A stretch of DNA of 64,000 nucleotides. It comes from a virus. The stretch is taken from positions 1 through 64,000 of IMG/VR virus record IMGVR_UViG_3300032334_002236; one strand, 5' to 3'. Each line of letters starts with the position of its first letter. Position 1 is the first letter of the stretch. Position numbers and translations under genes: made by a program. Positions 1 to 7,116 of this stretch are shown one piece after another. Under the pieces are notes generated by a model. It did not search any database. It saw only the letters and a list, made by a program, of their open reading frames with translations, and was not told the DNA's origin.

Positions 1-246
1 ACAGAAGGAACAGATCTCAAGTTCTTCTTCGGTGATGCCAATAGTCACGCTGGCAGCTTTGTATTCCAGAGCGGGGTGTCGGGTGTGATAAAAAACAACT
101 GGGCATGGCCTGTGGCTGTGTTACAGGGTATCCTGGCATTGCAGGGTGACAAGGTCATGCAGTTCAGCGATGATGGCATGTTGAAGGTCATCGTGGATTC
201 AGGCCTTATCGTTTATGAATACTTGTTGCCAGCACAAACAAAGTAA
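1..246 (+). CDS. 3' end of a CDS, possibly a DNA polymerase sliding clamp (partial)
   Basis: The frame is open from the window edge to a TAA at 244-246, giving 81 residues; the start lies outside the window. The end of the protein alternates short beta-strand-like segments (MQFSDDGMLKVIVDSG, then VYEYLLPAQTK). That resembles the last strands of PCNA/gp45-type sliding clamps, which usually end in a Tyr-rich strand followed by a Pro motif. It is a resemblance only, because no diagnostic motif falls in the visible part. dpdA starts 3 nt downstream, so the two are probably co-transcribed. A clamp would fit the replication and nucleotide genes nearby. I am confident it is coding and unsure of the function. 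Confidence 0.5.
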   Translation, partial: TEGTDLKFFFGDANSHAGSFVFQSGVSGVIKNNWAWPVAVLQGILALQGDKVMQFSDDGMLKVIVDSGLIVYEYLLPAQTK

Positions 247-249
247 AAC

Positions 250-1794
250 ATGAAAAATATAGTGGACTTAAAGACCAATCAGGAAGATTATGCTCTATTC
301 TTGCCAGCATTGAGTGGCTTCTATAGCACTTACATCGGCAAGCAACGGTTCAGCGAATACGTTGATCCAGCTCGCATACCCGCAGGCCTGGGAGGCATGG
401 AAGGCCTCAACTTTCTTAACAGCAAGGAAGGTGTCTTCCAGTATCCCTGGTGCTTGTATTCAGCAGGCCATGCCAATCTGGATCTGGGGCAAGACCCCAA
501 GGAAGATATGGTACGTACCCGCGAAGAAGGAAGTTTCATCCTGGGAGACTCGGGAGGGTTTCAGATCGCCAAAGGCGTCTGGGAAGGAGACTGGCGAGCT
601 GGATCAGGTTGCGCTAAAGCACAGAAGAAACGTGTAGATGTGCTAAACTGGATGGAAGAGTATATGGACTATGGCATGGGATTGGATATTCCAGGCTGGG
701 TAGGACGTACTCCTCGTGGTCGTGAAGCCACTAAGATCACCACATACCAAGAGGCGGTGGATGCAAGCAAGTTCAATTTCGAATATTGGATGCGCCACCG
801 CCAACATCGTTGCAAGTTCCTCACAGTGTTGCAGGGAGATAACCATACCCAAGCTGATGAATGGTATGAGGAGATGAAGAAGTATTCAGATCCCAAACAC
901 TTCCCTGTGGACCACTTCAATGGTTGGGCCATGGGGTCACAGAACAAATGTGATCCACACCTGGTACTCAAACGCCTGGTATCACTGATCTATGACGGAT
1001 TATTGGAAACTGGTGTACAGGACTGGATACATTACTTGGGTACTAGCAAGCTGGAATGGGCCATGATGTTCACAGACATCCAACGTGCCATCCGCAAGTA
1101 CCATAATCCCACATTGACCATCAGCTTTGACTGTGCAAGTCCGTTCCTGGCCACAGCTAACGGTCAAGTCTATTATGAGAACCGCTTGAACGATCGTGGC
1201 AAGTGGAGTTACAAGATGAGCAAGTGTGTGGATGACAAGAAGTATGCCACAGACCCCAGAGGCTTCCGTGATGTAGTGATCCAGGACGGTCTGTTTGCAG
1301 ATTTCATCAAGAGTCCCATCATCGACGCTTGTGGTATCAGCGACATCTGCCACTACAAGCCCGGTGATCTCAACAAGATCGGCAAAGAAGGGCGCACCAG
1401 TTGGGATAGCTTCAGTTATGCTCTGCTCATGGGCCATAACATCTTTGCTCACATCAGGGCAGTACAGGACGGCAATGCCAGGTATGATCTGGGTATCGTG
1501 CCAGCCAGCTTGGTTCAAGAAAAATTTGATAGACTTTTCTTTAGAGATGTAGTAGATTCTATATTCAGTGCAGGCAGTCGTGCAGAAGCAGATCGCCATG
1601 TGGAAGAGCATAATCGCTGGTACATGGACATCGTGGGCAGCAGTGCCAACGGTTACTTGGGCAAGAAAGCTGTAAACAGCAGCACAGCTTTCGACAAATG
1701 GTTGGACTATGCTGAAACACAAGTGCAAATAGCTCGTGATGACAGCGGATTGAATGACAGAAAATTGGACAAGTTGGAAAACACACAGGATTAA
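250..1794 (+). CDS. dpdA: Phage DpdA-type tRNA-guanine transglycosylase-like protein (7-deazaguanine insertion into DNA)
   Basis: This 514-aa protein is related to TGT enzymes, which exchange guanine for a 7-deazaguanine base; phage DpdA members do this on DNA. The TGT landmarks appear in order: GDSGGFQ at about residues 99-105 (D100 matches the substrate-binding Asp), a second Asp in GLDIPGW (D146), LQGD at 194-197 (TGT has VQGG), GWAMGS at 225-230 (TGT has GGLAVGE), and SFDCASPF with D294 where TGT has its nucleophile in FDCxxPTR. The C-terminal zinc motif of bacterial tRNA TGTs is not seen, as expected for DpdA. folE, queD and queE on the same strand downstream supply the base precursor, which favours DNA rather than tRNA as substrate. 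The start ATG has only a weak Shine-Dalgarno sequence. Confidence 0.85.
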   Translation: MKNIVDLKTNQEDYALFLPALSGFYSTYIGKQRFSEYVDPARIPAGLGGMEGLNFLNSKEGVFQYPWCLYSAGHANLDLGQDPKEDMVRTREEGSFILGDSGGFQIAKGVWEGDWRAGSGCAKAQKKRVDVLNWMEEYMDYGMGLDIPGWVGRTPRGREATKITTYQEAVDASKFNFEYWMRHRQHRCKFLTVLQGDNHTQADEWYEEMKKYSDPKHFPVDHFNGWAMGSQNKCDPHLVLKRLVSLIYDGLLETGVQDWIHYLGTSKLEWAMMFTDIQRAIRKYHNPTLTISFDCASPFLATANGQVYYENRLNDRGKWSYKMSKCVDDKKYATDPRGFRDVVIQDGLFADFIKSPIIDACGISDICHYKPGDLNKIGKEGRTSWDSFSYALLMGHNIFAHIRAVQDGNARYDLGIVPASLVQEKFDRLFFRDVVDSIFSAGSRAEADRHVEEHNRWYMDIVGSSANGYLGKKAVNSSTAFDKWLDYAETQVQIARDDSGLNDRKLDKLENTQD

Positions 1795-1796
1795 TC

Positions 1797-2138
1797 ATGG
1801 AAAATGATAACGCAGATCTCAGTAAACGAATCTATCTGGAATGTGAATGCACTGATTTCGATCACACAGTGCGCATGAGCTTGTGGGATTGGAACAACTA
1901 TACAGATCCAGAGTGCAGTAATGCACCAGAAATGATCGTGGAATATCATCTAAATAATCACGAAAACTGGTATCAGCGTATATGGAGTGCTGTCAAATAT
2001 GTGTTCAGACAGGAAAACATCGTATATCACGATGTGATGTTGGACTCAGCAAGCGTGGAAAAACTAGACAAGCTGTGCCAGGATTATCAGTTGGCATATG
2101 AAGTATATAAACTAGGAACTACAAAAGATGTCAAATAA
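1797..2138 (+). CDS. Small acidic conserved-type phage protein of unknown function
   Basis: This 113-aa protein begins 2 nt after the dpdA stop. It is acidic and rich in aromatic residues (SLWDWNNY near residue 28, ENWYQRIWSAVKYVF near 60). No signal peptide or membrane segment is visible. It looks like one of the small soluble accessory proteins found in T4-like phage metabolic regions, but I do not recognise a named family. Its end overlaps the next start by 11 nt, so it belongs to the dpdA operon. Confidence 0.8.
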   Translation: MENDNADLSKRIYLECECTDFDHTVRMSLWDWNNYTDPECSNAPEMIVEYHLNNHENWYQRIWSAVKYVFRQENIVYHDVMLDSASVEKLDKLCQDYQLAYEVYKLGTTKDVK

Positions 2139-2652
2139 CGATGTATATGTGACCAGTGCAATGATCAATAAGTTGTCAGAAGTCACAAACAAGCCCATTC
2201 CAGATGCTATCATAGATCCTGTCATGGATCCTATCGATGCCACGCCATACATCCATGAACCATATGGTGACAAGATGGAACGCTATTGCGAGATCTGGAT
2301 CAAGTTCCAGATGGAAGGCATACACAAGTATCCAGCAGCCGCAACTGACCCTGACCTGGCAGATGTCAGCTTCCTGGGGTATCCACATCGCCACATGTTC
2401 CATTTTTGCATTGGCATCGAAGTTTATCACTCAAATCGTGATATCGAATTCATCCAGTTCAAACGCTGGCTGATCAGCTTGTATGGTGGTTCCAACGAAC
2501 CAGTGTTAGAGCTGGATTACAAGAGCTGTGAGATGATCGCAGACGATCTGTATGAACAGATCAATAGCAAATACCCCGGTAGAAATGTCACTATCGAGGT
2601 CAGTGAAGATAATGAAAATGGTTGCAAAGTAACCTACAAAAAGGCAGATTGA
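2128..2652 (+). CDS. Unknown phage protein with possible T-fold (QueD-like) architecture
   Basis: This 174-aa protein overlaps the previous gene by 11 nt. Its second half has the layout of a T-fold enzyme: a His cluster entering a beta strand (PHRHMFHFCIGIEV, residues 86-99), then DIEFIQFKRWL (105-115), where QueD has a DFxxLK motif. A helix follows (SCEMIADDLYEQI, 133-145), where QueD has PTxENLAxxI, and then a strand VTIEVSEDNENG (154-165). Homologous short proteins are, to my recollection, widespread in T4-like phages without an assigned role. The QueD-like reading is inference from motif order. If right, this is a second pterin-type protein in the 7-deazaguanine operon; if not, it is a conserved phage protein of unknown function. 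Confidence 0.5.
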   Translation: MSNNDVYVTSAMINKLSEVTNKPIPDAIIDPVMDPIDATPYIHEPYGDKMERYCEIWIKFQMEGIHKYPAAATDPDLADVSFLGYPHRHMFHFCIGIEVYHSNRDIEFIQFKRWLISLYGGSNEPVLELDYKSCEMIADDLYEQINSKYPGRNVTIEVSEDNENGCKVTYKKAD

Positions 2653-2653
2653 T

Positions 2654-2881
2654 ATGATTAAGAATAAACAAATCAACCGCGTATTCGAAGATCTGGATAC
2701 ATATCGCGCATTCTGTGTGGAATTTGGATTCAAGTTCACAGAAGCCGATCTCTATAAAAGAAACGGACCATATGGGCAATATGAACGATTCCGACGCGGC
2801 GATTATGTGAGAAATAACTGGCAAGCTGATTATGAAGGCTTCGAAGCACAAGCAGCTGATAGCCAGCGCAGACCTCACTGA
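2654..2881 (+). CDS. Small basic/aromatic phage protein of unknown function
   Basis: This 75-aa protein starts 1 nt after the previous stop. Its middle is rich in Tyr, Phe and Arg (AFCVEFGFKF, then GQYERFRRGDYV), and its tail looks disordered. There are no membrane segments or recognisable catalytic motifs. It is the last gene before a 129-bp gap holding a hairpin and a promoter-like element, so it probably ends the dpdA transcription unit. Confidence 0.7.
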   Translation: MIKNKQINRVFEDLDTYRAFCVEFGFKFTEADLYKRNGPYGQYERFRRGDYVRNNWQADYEGFEAQAADSQRRPH

Positions 2882-2930
2882 GGGCATCTTTGCCAAGTGT
2901 ATAACATAGTAGAGCAAACATACCCACAAA

Positions 2931-2958
2931 GACTCAGCAGTGATCACATTGCTGAGTT
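2931..2958. repeat. Inverted repeat / hairpin between the dpdA unit and the sugar genes
   Basis: ACTCAGCA (2932-2939) and TGCTGAGT (2950-2957) form a perfect 8-bp stem. The loop holds the palindrome GTGATCAC (2940-2947). There is no clear T-run after it, so it may be a weak terminator, an RNA-stability element or an operator. Confidence 0.5.
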
Positions 2959-2976
2959 CTCCATTGACCTTAAAAA

Positions 2977-3005
2977 TTGACAAGTGATCAACAATACAGT
3001 AGAGT
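2977..3005 (+). promoter_or_regulatory. Possible sigma70-like promoter for the nucleotidyltransferase-cupin gene
   Basis: A consensus TTGACA lies at 2977-2982, followed after 17 nt by TAGAGT (3000-3005), a poor -10 box. The start codon at 3011 is so close that the transcript would be leaderless or nearly so. It is weaker than the other TTGACA promoters in the window. Confidence 0.35.
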
Positions 3006-3010
3006 ATATC

Positions 3011-3778
3011 ATGAGCAAAAAAATAGTAATCATCACAGGTGGCTTCGATCCCATCCATAGCGGGCACGTGGCCTATATCAATGCAGCCAAGAAACTGGGT
3101 GATGTCCTGGTAGTGGGAGTCAACAGTGACATCTGGCTTAGACGCAAGAAAGGGCAGGAATTCATGCCCTGGAAAGAACGAGCAGCTATCATCGAAGCCA
3201 TGCATGATGTGGATAAAGTCATCGCATTAGACGATTCAGATGGCAGTGCCAATGACGCCATACGTCAGGTCTTGAACATGTATCCAGATGATTACATCAT
3301 CTTTGCCAACGGCGGCGATCGCAATAGCAACAACATTCCTGAACAGGACCAGGACTGGCCCATGCGTGTGGGATTCGAGTTCGGAGTGGGTGGAGAAGAC
3401 AAGAAGAACAGCAGCAGTTGGATCCTGGAGAAATGGAACAAACACAGGACAGAACGCATCTGGGGGCATTATGATGTGCTGGCCGAATATCCTGATGTCA
3501 AGTTGAAAGAACTGGTTGTGGAACCAGGGCGTTGCCTCAGCTACCAGCGTCATTTCCAACGTGCTGAGGTCTGGTTCGTGCGCAGTGGTACAGCCCGCAT
3601 CATCTATGACTTTGGTGACCGTGAATACACAGAAGTGTTGAATGCCGAGTCTGTGTTCGTGATACCACGCAAAGGCTGGCATCAGTTGATCAATCCTGGT
3701 GCTGTGCCATTACACATCATCGAGATACAATATGGCGAAGCATGCCTGGAAGAAGACATCGAGAGAGTAGCACAGTGA
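3011..3778 (+). CDS. Nucleotidyltransferase fused to a mannose-6-phosphate isomerase-type cupin
   Basis: The predicted protein is 255 aa. Residues 1-145 are a cytidylyltransferase-like (RfaE/TagD-type HIGH) domain: the motif GFDPIHSGH is at 11-19 and SSSWILEKW at 134-142 sits where the ISTT motif falls in TagD enzymes. Residues 150-255 closely follow the C-terminal cupin of ManC / type II phosphomannose isomerase: WGHYDVL, LVVEPGRCLSYQRHF, RAEVWFVRSGTA, IPRKGWHQLINPG and IIEIQYGE in the right order. Such fusions prepare activated sugars. The likely product is a nucleotide-activated hexose or mannose-like donor, but the exact substrate cannot be read from the sequence. I chose ATG 3011 because the nucleotidyltransferase fold starts immediately there; an in-frame ATG at 2984 would add nine residues. 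The stop overlaps the GTG of the glycosyltransferase (GTGA), so the two are translationally coupled. Confidence 0.8.
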   Translation: MSKKIVIITGGFDPIHSGHVAYINAAKKLGDVLVVGVNSDIWLRRKKGQEFMPWKERAAIIEAMHDVDKVIALDDSDGSANDAIRQVLNMYPDDYIIFANGGDRNSNNIPEQDQDWPMRVGFEFGVGGEDKKNSSSWILEKWNKHRTERIWGHYDVLAEYPDVKLKELVVEPGRCLSYQRHFQRAEVWFVRSGTARIIYDFGDREYTEVLNAESVFVIPRKGWHQLINPGAVPLHIIEIQYGEACLEEDIERVAQ

Positions 3779-4827
3779 AAACCATCTATATAATCCCTAT
3801 AGAGCCCATCGATCAGAGATATACCAAGCAATGGTATGATAACATCCCCAAGTTGCTGGACGGCAAAGGCTATCAGGTGGTCACAGTGGATGGTGATCAG
3901 CCCCAGACAGGAACCACGACAGGTGCGTTCCTGGATTTTGCTGTGACTAACCAGTACAAAGCTAGCCAGGCGCAACGTGTGGCAGAGATGTTTACTGCTG
4001 GCAAGATCCAAGCTGGCGACAAATTCCTGGTCACAGACGCTTGGAACTTCGTGATCACTGCCATCAGATACATGAGCGACTTGTTGGACATACCGGTAGA
4101 GATACATGGTATCTGGCATGCTGGTGCTTATGATCCCACAGACATCCTGGGTATGAAGATGAGCAAGCCCTGGCCCTGGCATCAGGAACGTGCCTGGTAC
4201 CATGCATGTGATTACAACTATTATGCCACCAATTTCCACCGTCGCATGTTCCTGCACAATCTGGATATTCCAGATGCATTTCACAGCAAGGCCATACGTA
4301 GCGGACAGCCACATGAGTATATCATACCTGAAGTGGAAAAGTATTGCCAGAAGGAACGCAACGGTCGTATCATGTGGCCGCATCGTTTGAACAGCGACAA
4401 GCAACCTGACATCATCCGTGACATTGCTACAGAAATGCCAGTAACTATCACGCAAGGTATGGATCTACCCAAGGACGAATATTATCGCTTGCTGGGTTCA
4501 GCAAGCGTGGTATTCAGTTGCAGCCTACATGAGAACCTGGGTATCAGCCAGATGGAAGGGGTGCTGGCAGGTGCATTGCCCATAGTGCCAGATCGCGCCA
4601 GCTATTCAGAGATGTACCCAGATGTGTTCAAGTATCCTGCAGAGTGGACCAGCAACTGGCACAGCTACAACCAGTATCGTGAATATATGTTGGGATTCAT
4701 CCGTGAGCGAATCGACAACTATGATCGTTATTTGCCAGCCCTGATGGAATGTAAAAACAAATTGATTAGTGACTACTTAAATGCTAATATAATGATCAGT
4801 AAACTTACAGGAAAACACAGTGACTGA
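3775..4827 (+). CDS. GT-B glycosyltransferase resembling tRNA-queuosine mannosyltransferase (DUF3524/GTDC1-like)
   Basis: This 350-aa protein starts at a GTG that overlaps the previous stop by 4 nt. The C-terminal half has a retaining GT4-type EX7E motif (E253 to E261 in HENLGISQME) followed by AGALPIVPDRASYSEMYP. The centre has IMWPHRLNSDKQPD (199-212). From memory, the queuosine-tRNA mannosyltransferase family has very similar blocks: ILWNHRWxxDKNPE, then HEFFGxxxLEA, then a Pro-Asn-Arg-xx-Tyr-Pro-Glu segment. The N-terminal half (VTDAW near 86-90, ATNFHRRMFL near 151-160) also matches the general DUF3524 layout. It sits between dpdA and folE and beside a sugar-activation gene. I therefore infer that it transfers a sugar, perhaps to a 7-deazaguanine base or nucleotide. 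It could instead glycosylate protein or glycan. Confidence 0.7.
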   Translation: MKTIYIIPIEPIDQRYTKQWYDNIPKLLDGKGYQVVTVDGDQPQTGTTTGAFLDFAVTNQYKASQAQRVAEMFTAGKIQAGDKFLVTDAWNFVITAIRYMSDLLDIPVEIHGIWHAGAYDPTDILGMKMSKPWPWHQERAWYHACDYNYYATNFHRRMFLHNLDIPDAFHSKAIRSGQPHEYIIPEVEKYCQKERNGRIMWPHRLNSDKQPDIIRDIATEMPVTITQGMDLPKDEYYRLLGSASVVFSCSLHENLGISQMEGVLAGALPIVPDRASYSEMYPDVFKYPAEWTSNWHSYNQYREYMLGFIRERIDNYDRYLPALMECKNKLISDYLNANIMISKLTGKHSD

Positions 4828-5509
4828 GATAAGCAAAGTTATCAAGAAGCGTTTGGAAGAAGATGGCAAGCGTTACTGGGCTGGTGATAATATCAGCGAG
4901 TATATCAACCCAGAAGAACGCACTGAATTGATTGCAGAACTGCATAAGAAGTTTGATGCGGTGCTGGATAGCTTAGTGATCGATCGTGAGAACGATCCCA
5001 ACAGCAATGACACTGGCCGTAGATTGGCCAAGATGTATGTCAATGAGCTGATGCGAGGTCGCTACTATCCAGCACCGGATGCAACTGCATTTCCCAATGA
5101 AATGGAAGACCGATATGAAGGCATGTTGGTTGTTCGCAGTGAATTACGTAGTGTTTGCAGCCATCATCATCAGCCTGTTACAGGCGTTGCCTACATTGGT
5201 ATTCTTGCAGCAGACAGACTTATCGGTCTCAGCAAGTATACTCGCATTGCTCAGTGGTGTGCCCGTCGTGGTACTCTGCAAGAAGAACTTTGCAATGATA
5301 TTGCAAAACAGATCATGAAGGCCACTGGTAGTGCTGATGTGGGTGTGTATATCCAGGCTACTCACGGATGTTGTGAAAATAGGGGCATAATGGCACACAG
5401 TAGTTTGACACAGACTACTGTGTTAAAGGGCAGCTTCTTTAACGATCCAGGCACCAAGAAAGAATTCTTCGATAATATCAAGTTACAACAGGAGTATGCA
5501 AGCAGATGA
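4820..5509 (+). CDS. folE: GTP cyclohydrolase I
   Basis: This 229-aa protein is of normal length for FolE, which opens GTP to dihydroneopterin triphosphate, the first step towards 7-deazaguanines and folates. Visible signatures are LAKMYVNELMRG (69-80), the zinc and catalytic motif CSHHHQP (C113, H115-H117), IGLSKYTRIAQWCARR (135-150) and HGCCENRG (182-189) carrying the second zinc Cys. The start is the GTG at 4820, overlapping the glycosyltransferase stop by 8 nt. The 3' end (5477-5510) is repeated almost exactly at the end of the next gene. The product feeds QueD and QueE downstream. Cytoplasmic homodecamer by family knowledge. Confidence 0.95.
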   Translation: MTEISKVIKKRLEEDGKRYWAGDNISEYINPEERTELIAELHKKFDAVLDSLVIDRENDPNSNDTGRRLAKMYVNELMRGRYYPAPDATAFPNEMEDRYEGMLVVRSELRSVCSHHHQPVTGVAYIGILAADRLIGLSKYTRIAQWCARRGTLQEELCNDIAKQIMKATGSADVGVYIQATHGCCENRGIMAHSSLTQTTVLKGSFFNDPGTKKEFFDNIKLQQEYASR

Positions 5510-5510
5510 G
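5477..5510 (+). repeat. Direct repeat copy 1 (folE 3' end and translation start of next gene)
   Basis: This 34-nt stretch matches 5950-5983 with 3 mismatches. It carries the last codons of folE (KLQQEYASR), a GGAG ribosome-binding site and the ATGA start/stop junction of the next gene. Confidence 0.85.
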
Positions 5511-5982
5511 ACCATTAGGACATTTGGGTATCGGCATCGGGACCGCAGATTTTGATCTGAATAATCTAGACGAGAAAATATACGATGCTCTTAGTGAACG
5601 AGGCGACACCTTATTACAGGAAACTTTTGAAAATTTTATGGGGAGTCAATTTAAGACCCCTCCTAAAAAAACTTTCAAACAGATAAAAGAGGCATATGAA
5701 TATAGATTAGAACGAAAGACTCATCTGTTGAGACTAGGAGTTCCTAAAGAAATCATGGATCATGAAGACGAAATCGTTGTGAAACTTTACAACGATCTAA
5801 AAAATAAAAACTTTGTTACTTCTAAAGATCCTGCATATACAAAGTATCGCAATGCATATGAAAAAAGATTAGAAGAATGGGAAGATTCTGATATTAAAGA
5901 AAATCTCCTAAATGAAATTTATGCATATAACGAAGCTGAGTACAATAAGATCAAATTACAACCGGAGTATACAAGCAGATGA
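5506..5982 (+). CDS. AT-rich unrecognised ORF inserted between folE and its former neighbour
   Basis: This 158-aa protein overlaps folE by 4 nt (ATGA). I do not recognise a family. It is highly charged and probably helical, with two similar stretches (EAYEYRLERKTH near 62-73 and NAYEKRLEEWED near 116-127) suggesting an internal repeat or coiled coil. Base composition is visibly more AT-rich than the genes on both sides, with many AAA, GAA and AGA codons. Its last residues (IKLQPEYTSR) nearly copy the FolE C-terminus, because the gene is flanked by 34-nt direct repeats. This points to recent acquisition next to folE, with duplication of the junction. The true C-terminus before insertion is unknown. 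Confidence 0.75.
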   Translation: MRPLGHLGIGIGTADFDLNNLDEKIYDALSERGDTLLQETFENFMGSQFKTPPKKTFKQIKEAYEYRLERKTHLLRLGVPKEIMDHEDEIVVKLYNDLKNKNFVTSKDPAYTKYRNAYEKRLEEWEDSDIKENLLNEIYAYNEAEYNKIKLQPEYTSR

Positions 5983-5983
5983 G
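5950..5983 (+). repeat. Direct repeat copy 2 (3' end of inserted ORF and start of next gene)
   Basis: This is the second copy of the 34-nt repeat at 5477-5510, 473 nt downstream. It again provides a GGAG ribosome-binding site and ATGA junction, so the insertion left translation of the downstream gene intact. Confidence 0.85.
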
Positions 5984-6356
5984 CGGACCTTATCAAAATA
6001 CACCACAAGTATCTGATACATTTGTATTTTCAGGCGCCCAGTCAGGTCGCCAACCTGTTAAACTTAGTTGGTTCCAGCGTTGGTTTCTCAAACATAGCCA
6101 ACAAGCCTGGCAACATGGCAATCAAGATCGTAACATGAAAACATCTGCTATTCATGGACAGACTGTTACCCGCGAGCTTAATACCCGTAACAGCGTAGAT
6201 CTCAGTTTGATCCGTGCTGATGGCGGATGGATTGTTCAATTCCAAACTTATGATGACAATCATGATCGTCATAATGTATACCATCATGTAATTCCAGATT
6301 CGGAAGATTTTGGCCCAAGACTCGCAGAGATTGTCACACTGCAATGTATGCGTTAA
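5979..6356 (+). CDS. Small phage protein of unknown function
   Basis: This 125-aa protein overlaps the previous stop by 4 nt and uses the second copy of the repeat as its initiation region. It has an aromatic/basic N-terminal part (KLSWFQRWFLKHSQQAW) and a C-terminal part that looks beta-rich (GGWIVQFQTYDD, then HNVYHHVIPDSEDFG). No catalytic motif is recognised. Before the AT-rich ORF was inserted it was probably directly downstream of folE. Confidence 0.7.
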   Translation: MSGPYQNTPQVSDTFVFSGAQSGRQPVKLSWFQRWFLKHSQQAWQHGNQDRNMKTSAIHGQTVTRELNTRNSVDLSLIRADGGWIVQFQTYDDNHDRHNVYHHVIPDSEDFGPRLAEIVTLQCMR

Positions 6357-6372
6357 CAAAAGGAAAAACACA

Positions 6373-6567
6373 GTGATTAAATTAACAAATGCCACAGCAG
6401 AACATAAAGGTAATCCCATCTATGTGAACCGCCACTGGATCGTGGTTGTGTTTGAATCGCCAGTGGAAGCTGGTGGAAGCCTTCGCACCATCGTATACGG
6501 TGGACCACAGGGAACTAGCTGGGAAGTGGAAGAGTCACCAGCAGAAATACAGCAGTTGATGAAGTGA
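6373..6567 (+). CDS. 64-aa phage protein of unknown function (GTG start)
   Basis: I chose the GTG at 6373 because it follows an AAGGA Shine-Dalgarno sequence (about 6358-6363) and begins right where the compact sequence starts (VIKLTNATAEHKGNPIYVN). The in-frame ATG at 6310 lies inside the previous gene. The protein is short and beta-rich (HWIVVVFESP, RTIVYGG), and its end overlaps the next gene by 4 nt. No function is recognised. Confidence 0.65.
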   Translation: MIKLTNATAEHKGNPIYVNRHWIVVVFESPVEAGGSLRTIVYGGPQGTSWEVEESPAEIQQLMK

Positions 6568-6842
6568 GTAACAACGGCAGAAACCCTGTGGGTATCGATT
6601 ACGATTATTCCACAGGTATGCCATTGACCAGCAATGCTTTCTCCACACAAGGCAGTGCTGGTCAATTCTTGACCAGCAGTTCCAACGGGCTTTTATGGTC
6701 TACACCGTCTCCAAAGTATGGAGACGCTGCTGGTGGTGTTCCTGTAATGGTCCAGGCTGAATTAAGAAAACAGCACCCAGCCTTACAGGAAGCCTGGGAA
6801 AAATATCTCACAATATTACATTTATGCAATGACAAATCTTGA
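6564..6842 (+). CDS. Small phage protein with C-terminal LQEAWE module (paralogue 1)
   Basis: This 92-aa protein has a GTG start overlapping the previous stop (GTGA). The first 50 residues are low-complexity and Ser/Gly-rich, like the linkers used in phage fibre proteins (AGQFLTSSSNGLLWSTPSP). The last 25 residues form an amphipathic helix, HPALQEAWEKYLTIL, that recurs in the next gene. Such short helices sit at the ends of many phage small proteins, in my recollection, without assigned function. Confidence 0.65.
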   Translation: MSNNGRNPVGIDYDYSTGMPLTSNAFSTQGSAGQFLTSSSNGLLWSTPSPKYGDAAGGVPVMVQAELRKQHPALQEAWEKYLTILHLCNDKS

Positions 6843-7038
6843 AAAACGTGCTGGCTTCGATCTATTCAGTTTGGGCAAATGGGCCGGTGATGATTACATC
6901 CGTCCAGACAGTAAATCTGCCATCTTTTGGCAGGTGCCTTTCCATAGCCAGAAAACCCTACAACAACAGAATCCCAGCCTCCAGGAGGCCTGGGAAAATT
7001 ACCTTTGCTTATTGGCCATGACCCATGACAATAAGTAA
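6829..7038 (+). CDS. Small phage protein with C-terminal LQEAWE module (paralogue 2)
   Basis: This 69-aa protein starts at an ATG 14 nt inside the previous gene. The C-terminal helix NPSLQEAWENYLCLL matches the module of the upstream protein, while the N-terminal half differs completely (LFSLGKWAGDDYIRPDSK). The pair looks like a shared docking or oligomerisation helix on different bodies. No enzyme motif is seen. Confidence 0.65.
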   Translation: MTNLEKRAGFDLFSLGKWAGDDYIRPDSKSAIFWQVPFHSQKTLQQQNPSLQEAWENYLCLLAMTHDNK

Positions 7039-7069
7039 TCACATATCGGCGCTCCAGGCTTCATCCCGA

Positions 7070-7098
7070 TTGACAAATTCTGCAGCCTATGCTAACTT
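7070..7098 (+). promoter_or_regulatory. Sigma70-like promoter for queD-queE
   Basis: TTGACA at 7070-7075 is followed after 17 nt by TAACTT at 7093-7098, preceded by TG (7090-7091) as in an extended -10. A Shine-Dalgarno TAGGAGA and ATG 7117 follow. queD and queE therefore have their own promoter, separate from folE. Confidence 0.6.
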
Positions 7099-7116
7099 AA
7101 ACCATAGGAGACCAGC

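Noticed and set aside
1000-1728. Minus-strand 242-aa ORF opposite dpdA
   Set aside because: Shadow of dpdA codon structure; no ribosome-binding site, and dpdA has clear TGT motifs in the other strand.
6310-6372. ATG 6310 as start of the 64-aa protein
   Set aside because: It lies inside the preceding gene; GTG 6373 has a proper AAGGA site.
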